This document shows positions 1-11,710 of a stretch of DNA of 64,000 bases, in pieces (position 1 is the stretch's first letter; the number at the start of each line of letters is the position of its first letter). Source of the DNA: Climacium dendroides. Taxonomy: Eukaryota > Streptophyta > Bryopsida > Hypnales > Climaciaceae. The stretch is taken from assembly GCA_950106755.1 (NCBI GenBank), contig OX467082.1, positions 19,468,001-19,532,000 on the forward strand. The letters are read 5' to 3'. Under the pieces are notes generated by a model, which saw only the letters and a program-made list of their open reading frames with translations, was not told the DNA's origin and did no database searches. The position numbers and the translations under genes are program-made.

Positions 1-936
1 CCCAGTCTGAGGGGGTCCCCTTCGGGGCTTCGAAAGGATAAGGGACCGGAAGTAGTGGAACCGGTCATCCCGAAGAAGCAGGAGCCGGTGGAAGCGGTCA
101 GACCGAGACCCATTCCATCGTCCCAGTTGTTGGACCTAACGGGTCCATACAACGACCTAATCCGGATTTTCAGTACAGTGAGAGCGGATTGGGAAGTGAA
201 GACCACGATGTTGCGTGAAGTGGCGGATTTGGTAGGAAGCACTCCAACCAGTTCCCTGACGGAAGCCGTGGCGAACTGCATCAACAATCCGGATGAAGTG
301 AAGGAGTTGGAGGATAGGTTGCTGAAGCAGAACATCAACCAGCGGGAGACAGACGAGCAGGTGATCCGGTTGCGAGGAGAAATCCAAAGCTACCGGAAGG
401 ACTTGGATGCTAGTTGCGACTAAGTGAAGGCCGCAATGTCCCTACAGGAGGAGACCAGGACTGCAATCAACCGGATGACGACAATAGTAGGGGCATCCGG
501 TGAGGTAATGGCGAAGGCCAAATTGTTTGATGAGGGGATACATAAGGATCCGAAACCTTCGGGTACCCGCATCGCTCGCATCTTGGCTGACTTCGCCGGG
601 GAATTAGAAGAGGCGATGAAGGAATTTCGGAAGGACACAAAGGGATTAGAGGATAGCGTCCGAAAGTTCTAGAGCGGGTTAGTCTCTTTATTTAGGATTT
701 CGATCCCGGAAGAGTTCGATGAGGTAGAGATATTGGAGGGGAAGTTTGAAACTCCAATATCGAAGGAGAAGGAGGCTGGAAGAACTTCTACTTCAGAAGC
801 CCCACGAACGAGGACAGGAGTAACTTCTCCTGTAGAACTGGAGCGAATTCCGGAAGAGGGAGATAAAAGTAGAAATTTGAGTGAGCTCTCCCCCATAGCT
901 ACTCCAGATAGTGGTGGACCCCCTCAGGAGGGATAG
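1..936 (+). pseudogene. LTR-encoded ORF of family C, 3' part, broken
   Basis: C-terminal part of the family C LTR protein; the function is unknown. The reading frame is continuous from base 1 to the TAG at 934-936 except for stops at 421-423 (TAA) and 670-672 (TAG). The sister copy at 40852-41869 has CAA and CAG at these two sites, so both stops are single C-to-T changes. The protein is charged and heptad-like (for example VKELEDRLLKQNINQ), suggesting coiled coil, followed by a Ser/Thr/Pro/Glu-rich tail ending near PPQEG. No catalytic motif is visible. It belongs to the same superfamily as the LTR ORFs of families A, B and D by its N-terminal domain, which is outside the window in this copy. 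Confidence 0.65.
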
Positions 937-2106
937 GTAGTTAGAAATTAGAGAGTAGAAAATTTTGTTAGACCGAACCTCGTTCCGGAAAGTTAGGAAA
1001 AGTTTAGATCCAAAAATCTCAGCCGGATAAGTGCCTGATTTCCGGGGAAACCTTTTTGTAAATTCTGTATATAATTCAAGTCTCAAGACTGAGACTGAGA
1101 GCTTTTCCTTCTTGCATATGCTATCTCTTGTGTATTGTCTATTGTTTTCCTTGTCTTCCCAAAGATTCGCCGGATAAGGGAGGGAGAGATTGAGTATAGA
1201 TGAGCAGAGTGTGAGAGGATCCTCTCCTTTTGTTGCCTATTTGTGATTGCAGGTGCATGTTAACAGGTTGTAAGTGTTGGGAGTGAGTCAAGACACCTCA
1301 GTAGGTTTAAAGTTTATAATTCTGGGTAAGATAACCAGTGCTAGGCTAGGCAGTAAGAGAAAGGATCCTCAAACTGTGCTAGAGCTGCTAGATGGAATGT
1401 CTGGATTAGCCTCTGAATACTTGAGAGGTCTCACCATCTGAAGATGTAAACGGAAGAACGTTAGATTATGCTGGTACGGGCAGACGCACTTGTAGCCACC
1501 TTAGTTTCGCACGGATTGCAAAAGATAGTAAAGTCGTTGTAGTAAGTGAGGGTCGTACGGGGGATCTTTGTGTGACCTACAGGTTGAGATTACTTCCAAT
1601 TTGTTGTGAAAGATCAAACCGGATCCTATTAGGATAGGAGAATAGATTGGGTTAGTGAATTTTCCATCACTATAAAAACCGGAAAGAGAAGAGTGTCTAC
1701 CTCTCTGAAAATAAGTGACAGATCCCTCTGAAGTGCTGATAGAGGCTAAACAGAACCGGAATAGAAGTTGAAGAAAGGAAGCCCTCGATTAAAGTAGTGC
1801 GAGATCCGGTCGGAAGTGTGAATTCCGGGTTGGTTCTTGAAGGTTGTCAATTAAGTTTGATTCGGGTCAGTGTTAGTTTGGATCGGATTAGTTTATAGGA
1901 AAATTAGGAAATCATCCGGTATTTGGGAAAAAGGGTGAGAGAAGTATAACCAAGAATAATGGAATTAGGAAACTTTCCTCAAATCACCTAGTAACACGAA
2001 ACACTTCACAGAGTCTCTTGGGTTCGATCTTTAGAGTTACTTTATTATGCTTTAAAGAGGTTTTTGTGAGCATAATAGGAAATTTCACTTACCCTGTGTT
2101 GCGACA
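937..2106 (+). other. Non-coding 3' part of LTR C
   Basis: No gene is seen. The sequence is shared with 41870-43036 and is therefore LTR (probably U5). It includes a TATATAATTC stretch near 1068 and ends at the LTR terminus GTTGCGACA. Confidence 0.55.
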
Positions 2107-2394
2107 GGTCCATTTGTCCGGAAGCGCCTTCAAGGTCTTCCTCCATTCATTCGACTACGGATGCAATACCTCCCGTACCATCATTTCGTCTTTGAAACTC
2201 CAGGGCCTCTCTATCAGCCCTGTACAGCCCATCTGACTAAGATCCTCCATCAGATCTATTCTCTCTTCCGCATCTTCCGGAATAACCGGAACGATGTTTC
2301 TAAGTGATATCTTCGTGGTGGGGGTCTTTTCCTCAGCCTTACTTCCAGACATGATTGCAGTGCTCTCCCTTTCTCTTCTCAGACTAACCCTCAT
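2107..2394 (-). pseudogene. LTR-encoded ORF of D1, N-terminal fragment
   Basis: N-terminal fragment of a protein of the LTR-ORF superfamily. It shows the shared block LMEDLSQMGCTGLIERPWSF, which matches LMEDLTFMGCQGFVEKPWGF in D2 and MEDLSAMGCAGFMEKP in C. The basic, Ser-rich N-terminus is typical of the group. An in-frame TAG follows at about 2155-2157 (context LHP-stop-SNEW). The fragment ends where LTR C is inserted. The TATA-like box lies about 450 bases upstream on the minus strand. The function is unknown, and the fragment is not expected to be expressed as a whole protein. Confidence 0.55.
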
Positions 2395-2943
2395 AGCAGT
2401 CGCTCGCACTGCAGCACTGGCTTATTCGGAAACTCAAATTGTTAAGAAAAATTGGAAACTCTTCAATCAACTATGAACCCTAACAGAAACAATTCCCAAG
2501 TTATAACTTGCCGAAGAAACTGGAAAAAGGTCTGACATTGAATTCTTCCTACTTCCCATTTCCAACCGTTGGTTTTGACGTTTCTGGTCACTGGACCGTT
2601 AAAATGGCTGTTGGAGGTTCGCCGTGAAATCCTCCGGACCACTACTTTGCTCATTATTATCCAGGGATGACCGTTAACTTCCGGTTTCCGGTTTCTACTG
2701 AGCCATGTCTTTTGGAATACCCATTGAAATCAATCCCGTTCCCGGTTATTGATTTTCCGGTTCCGGTTTTCAGGAGTAACCATTAACTCTATTATGGAGT
2801 TAAGGTTTTCCGATTTTCCGGTTCCGGTTCTTCTCTCTCCCTGCTCTATTTTTATAGCAAAAGACAAAAAATTTATCTAGATGAACCCACTATGTCCTCA
2901 ATTCCTTCTAAAAACTTCTAAGGCCCTATTTAGGACTCCCACA
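2107..2943 (-). mobile_element. D-type LTR (D1), 5' part, cut by LTR C
   Basis: Read on the minus strand, this begins TGTGGGAGTCCTAAATAGG at 2943, a start related to those of families A and B. It has a TATA-like box (TATAAAAATAG, near 2848-2858) and then an ORF start at about 2394. It stops at 2106/2107 where LTR C was inserted. Its own insertion broke the ORF of another D-type LTR (D2) at 2944. The D2 reading frame fits up to that point and turns into nonsense beyond it, which places the boundary. Confidence 0.6.
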
Positions 2944-3425
2944 CCAAGGGTGATCGTCACCCTCATTGGCTTTTTTGGATGGAGGACTGGAATTAGGAAC
3001 TTGAGAAGGCGGCAATGGCGGTCGTCTATGCAATCCTCGATTGCATATCCGTCCTTCGGATTGGGGGCACCTTCGAACTTGCTTCAGATGAATTCATCCT
3101 TCCGACCTGCCATTCCTAGACCACCTACTTAAAAATCGTAAACTGCTCTCTATACGTCCTCAATCCAAAAGGCTAGATTCCCTCACAAGGTGTTGTCGAA
3201 CTCATTGGACAACTTGCCCAAAAGTTCTTTCACCATCCGCTCTTCTCTGAATCCCCAAGGTTTTTCCACAAACCCTTGGCAACCCATGAAAGTTAGATCT
3301 TCCATGAGTTGGGCCTTTTCCAGCTCTTCGGAGGGAATAACCGGAATTACTTTCCGGAGCTTCACCTCAACCGGAATGGAGTCAGCTAATCCTGTTCTCT
3401 TTCTACGCAGCAGCGGCATGGACAT
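2944..3425 (-). pseudogene. LTR-encoded ORF of D2, N-terminal half, broken
   Basis: Member of the LTR-ORF superfamily. From the ATG at about 3425 the protein shows LMEDLTFMGCQGFVEKPWGF and then, after stops, the blocks APNPKDGYAIEDC and LKFLIPVLHPKKPMRVTIT, which are collinear with the C and A proteins (NPKDG, then FLIPILYPEKPTRVT). There are stops near 3183 and 3009. The frame ends at 2944 where D1 is inserted. The retained Trp of PWGF matters because the same position is a TAG in both C copies that cover it. No function can be assigned. Confidence 0.55.
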
Positions 3426-3600
3426 AGATTGTTTCACTCAAACCCTTTCCGGTTCTACCTTACTTTCTCCTAGCCGCACGTCCCGTTCTTTACTTTCTCT
3501 CTTCGAGTTCAACCGGAAATGGCAACTGCAACACCCGCTCTCAAGGTTTACGGGTATATTTTCACACACTACCTTAATTTCACATACAAATCTTATACGG
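2944..3600 (-). mobile_element. D-type LTR (D2), internal part
   Basis: Minus-strand remnant of a second D-type LTR. It contains 5' leader sequence (3426-3600) and the N-terminal half of its ORF. It is cut on the right by LTR C copy 2 (starting at 3601) and on the left by LTR D1 (at 2943). Neither of its own ends is present, so the family assignment rests on the encoded protein. Confidence 0.5.
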
Positions 3601-4430
3601 TGTCGCAACCCGACTTTTTGATTTTTCTCTCTATCGTGTTTTGAAACACAGAATCCGGAAAAAAAGTATATTCAGATTGGTGCAGAAAGAAACAAAAGAC
3701 TAAAAGTTAGGATAACTAGGGAAACAAGCAATGATCAAACCGGAAAATAAGATAGAATGGATCTCAAAAATGAATCCGGTCTAGATCTACAGTCGGAAGA
3801 TCGGATCCGGGAACTACGCCCGGAAAATCAGAAAAAAATAATGGTTAGGTTTTCCAGTATACAAAAAGACTCCTTTAGAGTTTGGATTGTCCATGTGCAC
3901 CTGGGAGCTTTCACGTACTTGCCACGTTCTTAGCTGTTTGCACCATTTCTTTCTGTGAGTGTGTTTGAGTTTCTGTGAGTGTGTGTGAGTTTCCTTTACG
4001 TTGATTGTGGAGAAGAGTTGGTTGTGTGTATCTGAATGCGGCCGGTTGAGATCGGGTGAGCGCCGCGAGAGTATGTGTGAGGATTGGCATAGGTGGTAAC
4101 TCAATTGAGACTGAGGAGAGAATTGTGAGGAAACGGGATGTGCGGACAGGAGAGAAGTAAGGTAGTCATTCGGTGAAGAGACGGATGCTGCAACTAAAGC
4201 GTACTAGAACTCAGGGACAGGCGAGCGCATCAAAGATAGAAGTGAAGGTTAGAAAGGTGGCGCCTTTAGAGCCTAATAGCGACTGAGAGAAAGTAGAGTT
4301 GATGGAGGATCTCTCTGCCATGGGGTGTGCAGGGTTTTATGGGAAACCCTAGGGCTTCCGAAATGAAGCTCATAGATGGAGCCCCTAACCAGTTTGACAA
4401 CTCCATCCGGCCAATTCCGCCTATGTGGAC
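3601..4430 (+). mobile_element. Family C LTR copy 2, 5' part
   Basis: Starts TGTCGCAACC at 3601 and matches the start of the C copy at 37375. It holds U3-like sequence and the first codons of the C ORF. It is interrupted at 4431 by the 5' LTR of a family A element, whose left flank is TGGAC. The rest of this C LTR is not in the window, because the 3' end of the A element cannot be followed past 43.09 kb. Confidence 0.7.
4185..4430 (+). pseudogene. LTR-encoded ORF of C copy 2, N-terminal fragment
   Basis: Begins with the ATG at 4185 and matches the C ORF start at 37973 (basic N-terminus, then MEDLSAMGCAGF). A TAG at 4350-4352 falls where D2, A and B encode the Trp of the PW motif. The C copy at 38138-38140 has TAG at the same codon. 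A small deletion downstream shifts the frame relative to 38141-38230. The coding region is cut at 4430 by the A element. This is a dead fragment. Confidence 0.55.
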
Positions 4431-4852
4431 TGTGGGAATCCGGAATCCAAAGACAGATCAAGGTTAAGAGAGCTAGGTAAAGAAAATAGAAAAAAAAATC
4501 AAAAAATTATAGTTAGAACGTGATTTTTGTGTAAAAAAACCCCAAATAGAAAATAGGCGTTCCGGCAAAATCCGTAACCGGAACTTATCCGGATCCGGAA
4601 TTATCCGGAACGCAGGAACCTACAGTATAGACCTCAGAGCTACGGGAATAGGATACCGTTCGTATAACAGTCTTGTAGCCGTTATCCTGATTACCGTAGG
4701 GAGACGGGTTAGTCTTTAAGCTGAGGGTTTTCATCTCCACCTTCCTGTTTTGTTTAATAAAACCTTCTATGTGAGTAGTTGAGAGAAAGAGTGGTGAGTT
4801 AGCGACCGACTTAGGTTTTCTTTTTCTCTCCCTTTATTTCTACTTAGGCCTT

Positions 4853-6430
4853 ATGGCATCAGGATTGGTCCGGAAGGTAGTCATATCTACCCGGATTATT
4901 TCTCCGACTATTTCAAACAATCCAGAACTGTATAAATAGTTAGAGGAGGATTTGATCAAGCTAGGGTGTGTCGAGCTGTTACACTAACCATGGAACCTCA
5001 AGAGTGAGGATATGATTCAGGAACTACTCCATGGGGTTTCGAATCAGTACGAGCTCACTCTGAGAGGGTGGCCAGTCACGTGGATGGAGGACATTTGGGC
5101 GGATGTGTACCAGTTCCAGAAGAGCGAAAACGGGTTAGCATCAAGGACGGACTGTTTTGTAGCTGGAAAGTTCACGGGGTCTACAAACCCCAAGGACGGA
5201 TTCGCTATTAGTGAATGCAAAGACGAGAGACATAGGAGAGTTCTAGAGTTTCTCATCCCCATCTTGTACCCGGAAAAACCTACACGGGTCACCGTTACGA
5301 TAGCTAATACAATTTTGGGGGCTATGGAGAATCGGGCCGTCCACTGGGGTAAAGTCATAGCTAGGTTAGTTTCTAAACTAGTAGAACATGTAACCCGCGT
5401 AAAGGCAAGTCTAGTTAGCACTTACCTGTTCCACTTATACCACCAACAGGAACTTTTGAATGCTACGGAAATAGTCTAGTACGACAACGGAAAGGCTATT
5501 TTGTCATACGGACTTTCAGGAGAAGAAGCGGCAGATTCGATCGAGTCAGAACCGGAAGAGCGCCCTGAGGAACCTCTGACCGATCCGAGGACAAAGAAGC
5601 GGAAGTCAACAAATCCGGGATCATAGATCAAACCACTGGTGATGGAGAGAGGAGAGTCAAGCAAAGATCCGGAAGTGGAATCCGAAACGGCGTTTTTCAA
5701 TGTCAAGTTTGAGTGGATACGCAAAGCCAAGGTGCTCCACGACAGCCTGGCGGATTTGATGATAGACATGGCAGAAGTTTTGAAGGTGGAGCCGGATCAG
5801 ATTGTAGAAGCACCAAGCGACTGCCCAAACTAGAAGACCTAAAGAAGAAGGAAGACCGGAATCAGGAACTAGAGACGGAATGGAATCAAATCCAGACCCG
5901 CCTCAATTGGCAGAAAGAGAGATGGCAATTTCAAAGGAGAGAGAGAAGGAGGCCCTCGCTCTTGTCAAGAATCTATCTGAAGCGGTCGACATCAAAGTAG
6001 ACATTATCATAAAAGCAGTTCTGTTTGATTCTAAGATGAAATAGGAGGGTCACATAACCGGGACTAAGGTGGTGACCATCTTAGTGGACTTCACGGCACG
6101 GATAGAGCAAATCGTACAAGAGTTACGACAGCTGCTGGTTGCCATCGATCCGAATTAGGTAATGGATTTCTGGACCTTTCCGGAACTCCCTTTTGTCTCA
6201 AGTACTCCAGGGCGGCCATTAGAGGATCGTGCAGCTCGGACGGAAGGACTGAAAGGGATACTCACGCCGGCCGAGCCCACTTCCAACAAGATGCGGATGA
6301 CGGAGTTAAACTTGAGGCCAGCTTTGGATCCGAAACATGAGTCCAGCGCGAAGTCAGTTTTGGTACCGCCCAAAGTTTCAACTCCAGAACTCCCTAGAGT
6401 TCACATGGCACCCAATCTCTTGAGGGGAAC
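4853..6430 (+). pseudogene. LTR-encoded ORF of family A, copy 0, 5' portion
   Basis: Degenerate copy of the 649-codon family A LTR protein. It starts at the ATG at 4853 (MASGLVRKV). Blocks seen in order are the LEEDL/GC region, NQYELTLRGWPV, NPKDGFAISEC, FLIPILYPEKPTRVT, YLFHLYHQQELLN, an acidic linker, then a coiled-coil part. Stops occur at about 4938, 4986 and 5477 (TAG where sister copies have CAG), and further stops and a frameshift near 5810. This is the most decayed A copy. It continues after the B insertion at 25527. Confidence 0.7.
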
Positions 6431-6830
6431 TGTGGGAATGCGATCCCACATGCTAGACCCATAATACTAGTATATGACGAAAAAATTCAAAAATTGTCTC
6501 CTTCAAAGGGAAAGTTTTTGAGTTCTCCTAGGAAATTAGGGCAAATTAGGAAAACCGGATTCCCGGATCCGGAAAAATTTCATTAGGGCTAAAAATCTAA
6601 AATCCGGAACCCTAGAAAGTTCCGGAAATCGGATGATGGCGTTGGCCCTGAAAACCGGAAACCGGATCCTTACTAGGGATAGGGTTTTGCCGCCAAAACC
6701 TGTCCCGTACATCGGGCCAATATAAGAGGGGGACTGTAGCCAGCAGTGGGCACATTTATCTTCTTTTTTCGTTCTCCCGCCGGCGTATTCCATTTTCCTA
6801 GCTTTGTTAGAATTCCGGTAGACTGAGGGT

Positions 6831-8004
6831 GTCGTACGCGCAGTTAGCCGTAAGTATCCTTACAACGCAAATGGTTGCAAGATGACACGAATTATCGTTC
6901 TAGGGAACTCTAGTATGATATCGATTGAATGAGAAGTATCCGGATTGTGACTACTCACTTAATCTCCCTTATTTCACTTCACTACCTTATTCCGGAAACT
7001 TAGTACATTCCGGATTCCGTTCCGTATCTGGACACACCCGGAACTAAGTTCTGTCTCTCTTCCGTCACTGGTTTTGTTGCCTCTGTTTTACCCTTAGAGG
7101 GTCCGCCCTTGGTCTAGAAAGGGGTGGGGACTCACCACTTGTACAATTATCCTCTCTGTACTCTAAATCTACTAAACAACACACCCAAGACAACACAGTT
7201 GTAGGAGGAGGGAGGAGTATTCTCTCACAGTTTCCGGATTGGCCGATCCGGAATCAAGTCACACAGAGCACTTTTTACACCTCTCTTACTACAACGACGG
7301 ATCAGAACTTATAGACCCAAAAGAATAGAATCTCAAGGAGAAAACAATTTACCAAGGAGGAGGTTGGCAGACTTTCCGAAGTAGCGGGAGATCCTTTCCT
7401 TTGGCGGTTGCTTAACTCTGCACAGAACCCTCCTGGTTCCGGACTCGCAGGGACCTCTACCGTCTTATCCGGATTGCCGTTTCGGCAAATTAAAAGCACG
7501 TCGCACTTACACTCCCTTACTCAGCTTTGCGTTCCTTCTCACTAGCTCCACCCCTAGATGATCCGTAGCCCAAGATCCGGATTCCTCCTCTCCCTCCCTT
7601 CTCTTTCTCTAGTACAAGGATACAAACATACATGCATACACTGAGCCAAAGATTCCGTCTAAGCAAAGTGCAGCTAGAAGCACCCTGGCTAACTTAGATT
7701 AAGAAAAGGAGATCGTAATATATACGTGAAAGCACTAAGATCGAATGGAGTAGGATGGAATGGCAAACAACTAACTTGCCTCCCTTAAAATACTAACACA
7801 AAAACCCCAAAGTCAACTCCTAAAAGTCTGAAAAGGAAACCCGGAAATCCAGGCCACCAATCCCTGAATCTCTCGGGATATCCGGACAGATTGCTAACAA
7901 CCGTTCGAGATAACCGGATTTCCTCACTATCCGCCTAAAATTCCGGAAACCGGGTCCAAGCTCGGAACCCCATTCCAGATTCTATACTTCTTCTCCTACC
8001 AATC
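6831..8004 (-). other. Non-coding 3' part of inverted LTR A
   Basis: No gene is seen. This is the part of LTR A downstream of its ORF, shared with 25897-27053, 29685-30863 and 35177-36133. It includes the conserved block CCCCACCCCTTTCTAGA near 7115-7131 on the minus strand. Confidence 0.6.
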
Positions 8005-9954
8005 CTAATGTCTTGGCTTCCGTCCTTTCTTTGAACGACTCCCCGCTTGGCTGGTAAGTGTCCCCTTCGTGTTCTTAGCTGGCGTAGTTTTTGCTGTGGC
8101 CTGAGTCTGGATATGGTGCGTTGCTGGAGACGGATCGCTGTCGTCTTCGGTTCCGAAAGTGGAATGGGCACTCTCCTCGTCAGAATCGTCAATAACTTGG
8201 ACTTCCTTCTCCTTCTCTGGTGTTGTATCCTCCAACGTCGCGGATTCGCTTCCTTTCTCCGGCGTGGTCTCTTGCATGTGCACAAATCCTTTCGGATTAG
8301 TCCGAGCCGGATTTGTCATCCCACCGATCCGGTTGATGAGATCTCCCCTAACTTGCTGTCCCGGAACCTTGAATGATCCAGCCATCAAATTTGGCATTGT
8401 TTGTGCCTTGGGAACTTCCGGAGTTGAGAACTTAGATGGCACCGGAACCGTTTTCGCACTAGACTCCGGTTCCGGTTCCGAGGCTGGCCTCAAATTCAAC
8501 TCCGTCATCCGTATCTTACTGGCGGAAGGCTCGGCTGGTGTGAGTATCCCCCTCAGGCCCTCCATCCGGGTTGCCTGATCCGCCATTGGCTTCCCTGGGG
8601 TACCTGCGACAAAAGGAAGTTCCGGAAAGGTGGAGAAATCCATCGCATGGTTTGGGTCGATGGCCGCCAGCAACTTCTGGATCTCCTTGAAAACTCGCTC
8701 TATTATCGCGGTGAAGTCTACGAGGATGGTAACTACCTTGGTTCCGGTAATGTGGCCTTCAGATATCATCTTGGAGTCAAACAAGGCAGCTTTCGTGATG
8801 ATGTCGGCTTTGATGTTGACTGCCCCGATTAGATTCTTGACTAGCGCGAGAGCCTCCTTCTCTTTCTCCTTCGCAGCTACCATTTCTCCTTCCGCCCAAT
8901 TCACCCGGGCCTGGAGTATATTCCGTTCCGCCTCCAATTCCTAGATCCGTTCATCCCTCTTCTTCAGGTCCTCCAGCTTGGGCAGTCGCTTGACAGCTTC
9001 CACGATCTGATCTGGATCCACCTTCAATACTTCCGCGGTATCTATTACCAGATCCGACAATCCGTCGTGAAGTACTTTGGCTTCACGTATCCACTCGAGC
9101 CCCGCATTGAAAAATGCGGATTTTGTTTCCATCTCAGGTCCCTTGCTAGACTCCCCCCTCTCCATTATCGGTGGCTTGATTCTCGACCCCGGATCGGTTG
9201 ACTTCCTCTTCTTGGTCCTTGGGTCGGTCAGATGTTCCTCGGGAAGTTCCTCCAGTTCAGACTCGACCGGATCCTCCGCTTCCTCCCCGGAAAGTCCGTA
9301 TGACAAGAGCGTCTTTCCGGTGTCATACTGAATTATTTCCGCTGCACTCAAAAGTTCCTGTTGATGGTACAGATGGAACAAATACGTGCTAACTGGACTC
9401 GCTTTAGCTCGTGTCACGTGATCCGCTAATTTAGCCACTATCCCAGCTATGATCCTACCCCAGTGCACTATCCGGTTCTCCATAGCCCCAAAGATAGTAT
9501 TGGCCACCGTAATGGTAACCCGCGTTGGCTTTTCTGGATATAAGATCGGAATCAGAAACTCTAGGATCCGCCTATGTCTCTCGTCCTTACACTCGCTGAT
9601 AGCAAAGCCGTCCTTAGGGTTTGCAGTCCCGATGAACTTCCCGGCTACAAAACGGTCCGTCCTCGATGCTAAACCGTTCCCACTCTTCCGGAACTGATAA
9701 ACATCCGCCTAGATGTCCTCGGTCCACGCGACTGGTCGTCCTCTCAAAGTAAGCTCATACTGATTCGGAACACCGTGAAGTAGCTCTTGAATCATCTCCT
9801 CACTCTTGAGATTCCACGGTTGGTGTAGTAAACCGACACATCCTAACCTAGTCAAGTCCTCCTCTAACTGCTTATGTAGTTCCGGACTATCCGGAATGGC
9901 CGGAGAGATAACCCGGGTAGATACCGCTGTCTTCCGTACTGGTCCGGATGCCAT
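8005..9954 (-). pseudogene. LTR-encoded ORF of family A, 649 codons, two nonsense stops
   Basis: Near-complete copy of the family A LTR protein, 1950 nt from the ATG at 9954 to the stop at 8005. The only breaks noticed are TAG at 9709-9711 (TGG in sisters, DIWADVY block) and TAG at 8941-8943 (CAG). Order of parts: basic N-terminus; LEEDLTRLGCVGLLHQPW; NQYELTLRG; NPKDGFAISECKDERHRR; FLIPILYPEKPTRVT; YLFHLYHQQELLS; acidic linker with a KKRKS basic patch; a long region rich in charged heptads (about residues 330-420); a Pro/Ser/Thr/Glu-rich tail ending RSKKGRKPRH. The middle resembles in layout the 'putative plant transposon protein' domain found in plant retroelements, but this is a judgement by eye. 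The function is unknown. Confidence 0.75.
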
Positions 9955-10481
9955 AAGATCTAAGTGAGGACGAAGGAAACGTAGTTCTACCTCAGTCACT
10001 AACTCACCACTCTTTCTCTCAACTACTCACACAAACAGTCTCGGGTGCACAGAACAGAAAAGGGAAGAGGAAACCCTAGGAAGACGGCTTAAGTACTAAA
10101 CTGTCTCTCTACGGTCTTAAGGACAACGGCTACAGGTCCGTTGTCAACGGTATCCTACTTCCGTAGCTACGGGACCTATACGGTAGGTTCTTGTGTTCCG
10201 GATGAGTCCGGATTCCGGATCCGGATAAGTTCCGGTTACGGGTGGTGCCGGAACGCTTATTTCCTAATTCAAGTTATCTGGTCCAAAAATCACACTCTAA
10301 CTATAATTTTTTTTATTTTTATTTTTATTTTTTGCACCTATTTCTTGCATTATTGATCCGTTTTCGGATTCCGGATTCCCACAGAGGGACTGTGTGAGTT
10401 GCGATCGTGCAGGGGTTACCGGAGTGAAAGTTGTGAGCAAAGATTTAGGGAGAGATTGTGTGAGGGTTGTTCGTGAGCACG

Positions 10482-11138
10482 ATGACTTCTAGGTCAAGCC
10501 GGTGGAAGTTGAAGAATCTGCCTAAGGATTCGGAGGACGAGATGCCGGCACCGGCGCCTTGACCAAGGACCATCCCGGTGATGAAGGTGGTTTCGGAGGT
10601 TCCGACGGAGGAGGACTGGCTGACGCGCCTACGGGAGCACCTCCACAATATGGGGTGACGGACTCCTTGAGGTGCCGTGGGGGATCCGGGAGGAAAGTCT
10701 GGTTTCGGACATACTTCGTCCAGAAATTGGCATTTTGGATACCACCATTCGGGCGAAGCCAGACCTGTGGACGGTGAACACTTGGAGGGCCGTCTACAAG
10801 TTCCGGGAGGCGCCGGACAAGGGCATGGAGAAGAACCAGGAGGTGATGGAGGGCGAATTCCGGGCGCCCGCCAACCCGAAGGAAGGTCACCAGGTTTCCG
10901 ACCTGGTGAATCCGGAGTACCGGGATGTGATAGTGTTTCTCAACCCTATCCTCCATCCCACCAAGCCGCGGTGGGTAGTAGCGAAGGTGGCCTCTACCAT
11001 CTTGGGGAGCCTCCAGGGAAAGATGATGATGGACTGGGCAGCCATCATCCATGAGTTAGTCGGGGACCTGGTGCGTTCCCTCCAGTCCGGAAAGAAGAGC
11101 CAGAGTCCTCTTTCGGCGTATTTGTCTCATCTGTACGC
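10482..11138 (+). pseudogene. LTR-encoded ORF of family B, 5' portion, broken
   Basis: N-terminal third of the family B LTR protein. It starts at the ATG at 10482; the sister start is at 39204. It has TGA at 10560-10562 where the sister has CGA, and a 2-nt deletion near 10656 that shifts the frame. The frame recovers as an open stretch from about 10672. Recognisable blocks are VPWGIREESLV, WRAVYKFREAPDK, NPKEGHQVSDL, FLNPILHPTKP, MMDWAAIIHELV and YLSHLY, collinear with A and C. The Ty3 element is inserted at 11139 inside the codon after YLSHLY. The frame resumes at 22988. Confidence 0.7.
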
Positions 11139-11632
11139 TGTCGTGTTGTAAATAGGTGTGGTGTTTAAAAACTACCAAAAGAACTCTTTAGAACGTCAAT
11201 GGAGTATAAGGATTAAGTTAGAAAAGGTGGGGTCGTGGAGAAATCCACGGTTTGGGTTTTGTACTGCATCTTGTCGCTTAGCTCAGGGGAAGTAGGAGGC
11301 TGGCTGGCTGGTTATTTCCTGCCTTCACTAGCGGTGCCAAGTTGTCGCTGCTCAGATTGATTCAACGGGCCCGATGGTATTCGAACTCGGAACCAGTCGA
11401 CAACTAACGGGGACTTCAACAACCAACCAAGTCCGCAACTTGGCGTTGATTGTTAGCCCCACAACGGTTTTATACCGTTGATGGTTGCATCGTGTGGTAT
11501 CAGATGAACGAAGCAGTGTACCTTGATCCATTTCTACATAGGTTTTCTTTTGAGACAAAAACATATACCTATAAATATTTGACTTGGGATTGGTTAGTTG
11601 GAATTAGCTTCTCAATGAAGCTATTAGTTTTG

Positions 11633-11638
11633 TATAAA
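11633..11638 (+). promoter_or_regulatory. TATA box of the 5' LTR
   Basis: TATAAA in the context TTTTGTATAAAGGG, 73 bases before the first ATG of the LTR ORF. The same box lies at 20725-20730 in the 3' LTR. The position would put the ORF at the very start of the genomic transcript. Not tested. Confidence 0.5.
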
Positions 11639-11710
11639 GGGAATGGATTACATTCCTTGGTTTAGAAGAACTTGTTTAGGCTTTGATTTTGGATTCAGTT
11701 ATTTGTAGTG

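Larger units (their letters stand above)
1..2106 (+). mobile_element. Family C LTR copy 1, left part outside window
   Basis: Right-hand part of a long LTR of family C. It aligns over its length with the last part of the C copy at 37375-43036 (from about 40930). It ends in GTTGCGACA, the inverse of the family start TGTCGCAAC seen at 3601. The right flank is GGTCC, so the TSD would be GGTCC, but the left end lies outside the window. It carries the 3' part of the LTR-encoded ORF (1-936), then about 1.17 kb of non-coding LTR. It sits inside a D-type LTR of opposite orientation. Confidence 0.75.
6830..10383 (-). mobile_element. Solo LTR of family A, inverted
   Basis: Read on the minus strand, it starts TGTGGGAATCC at 10383 and ends GCGTACGACA at 6830; length 3554 bp. 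GAGGG is present on both sides (6825-6829 and 10384-10388), and the empty site is visible in the other B copy near 39105 (GACTGAAGGACTG). There is no internal terminal repeat, so it is a solo LTR. It carries a full-length but nonsense-broken LTR ORF. It inserted into LTR B just upstream of the B ORF. Confidence 0.88.

Noticed and set aside
6830..10383. A complete non-autonomous element with its own short LTRs
   Set aside because: The first bases of the unit do not recur at its end. With a TSD and, in another copy, a PBS directly after the unit, solo LTR is the simpler reading.
10672..11151. A separate 159-codon gene ending in the LTR
   Set aside because: Its last residues come from the Ty3-type LTR, and the true frame continues at 22988. 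It is part of the broken B ORF.
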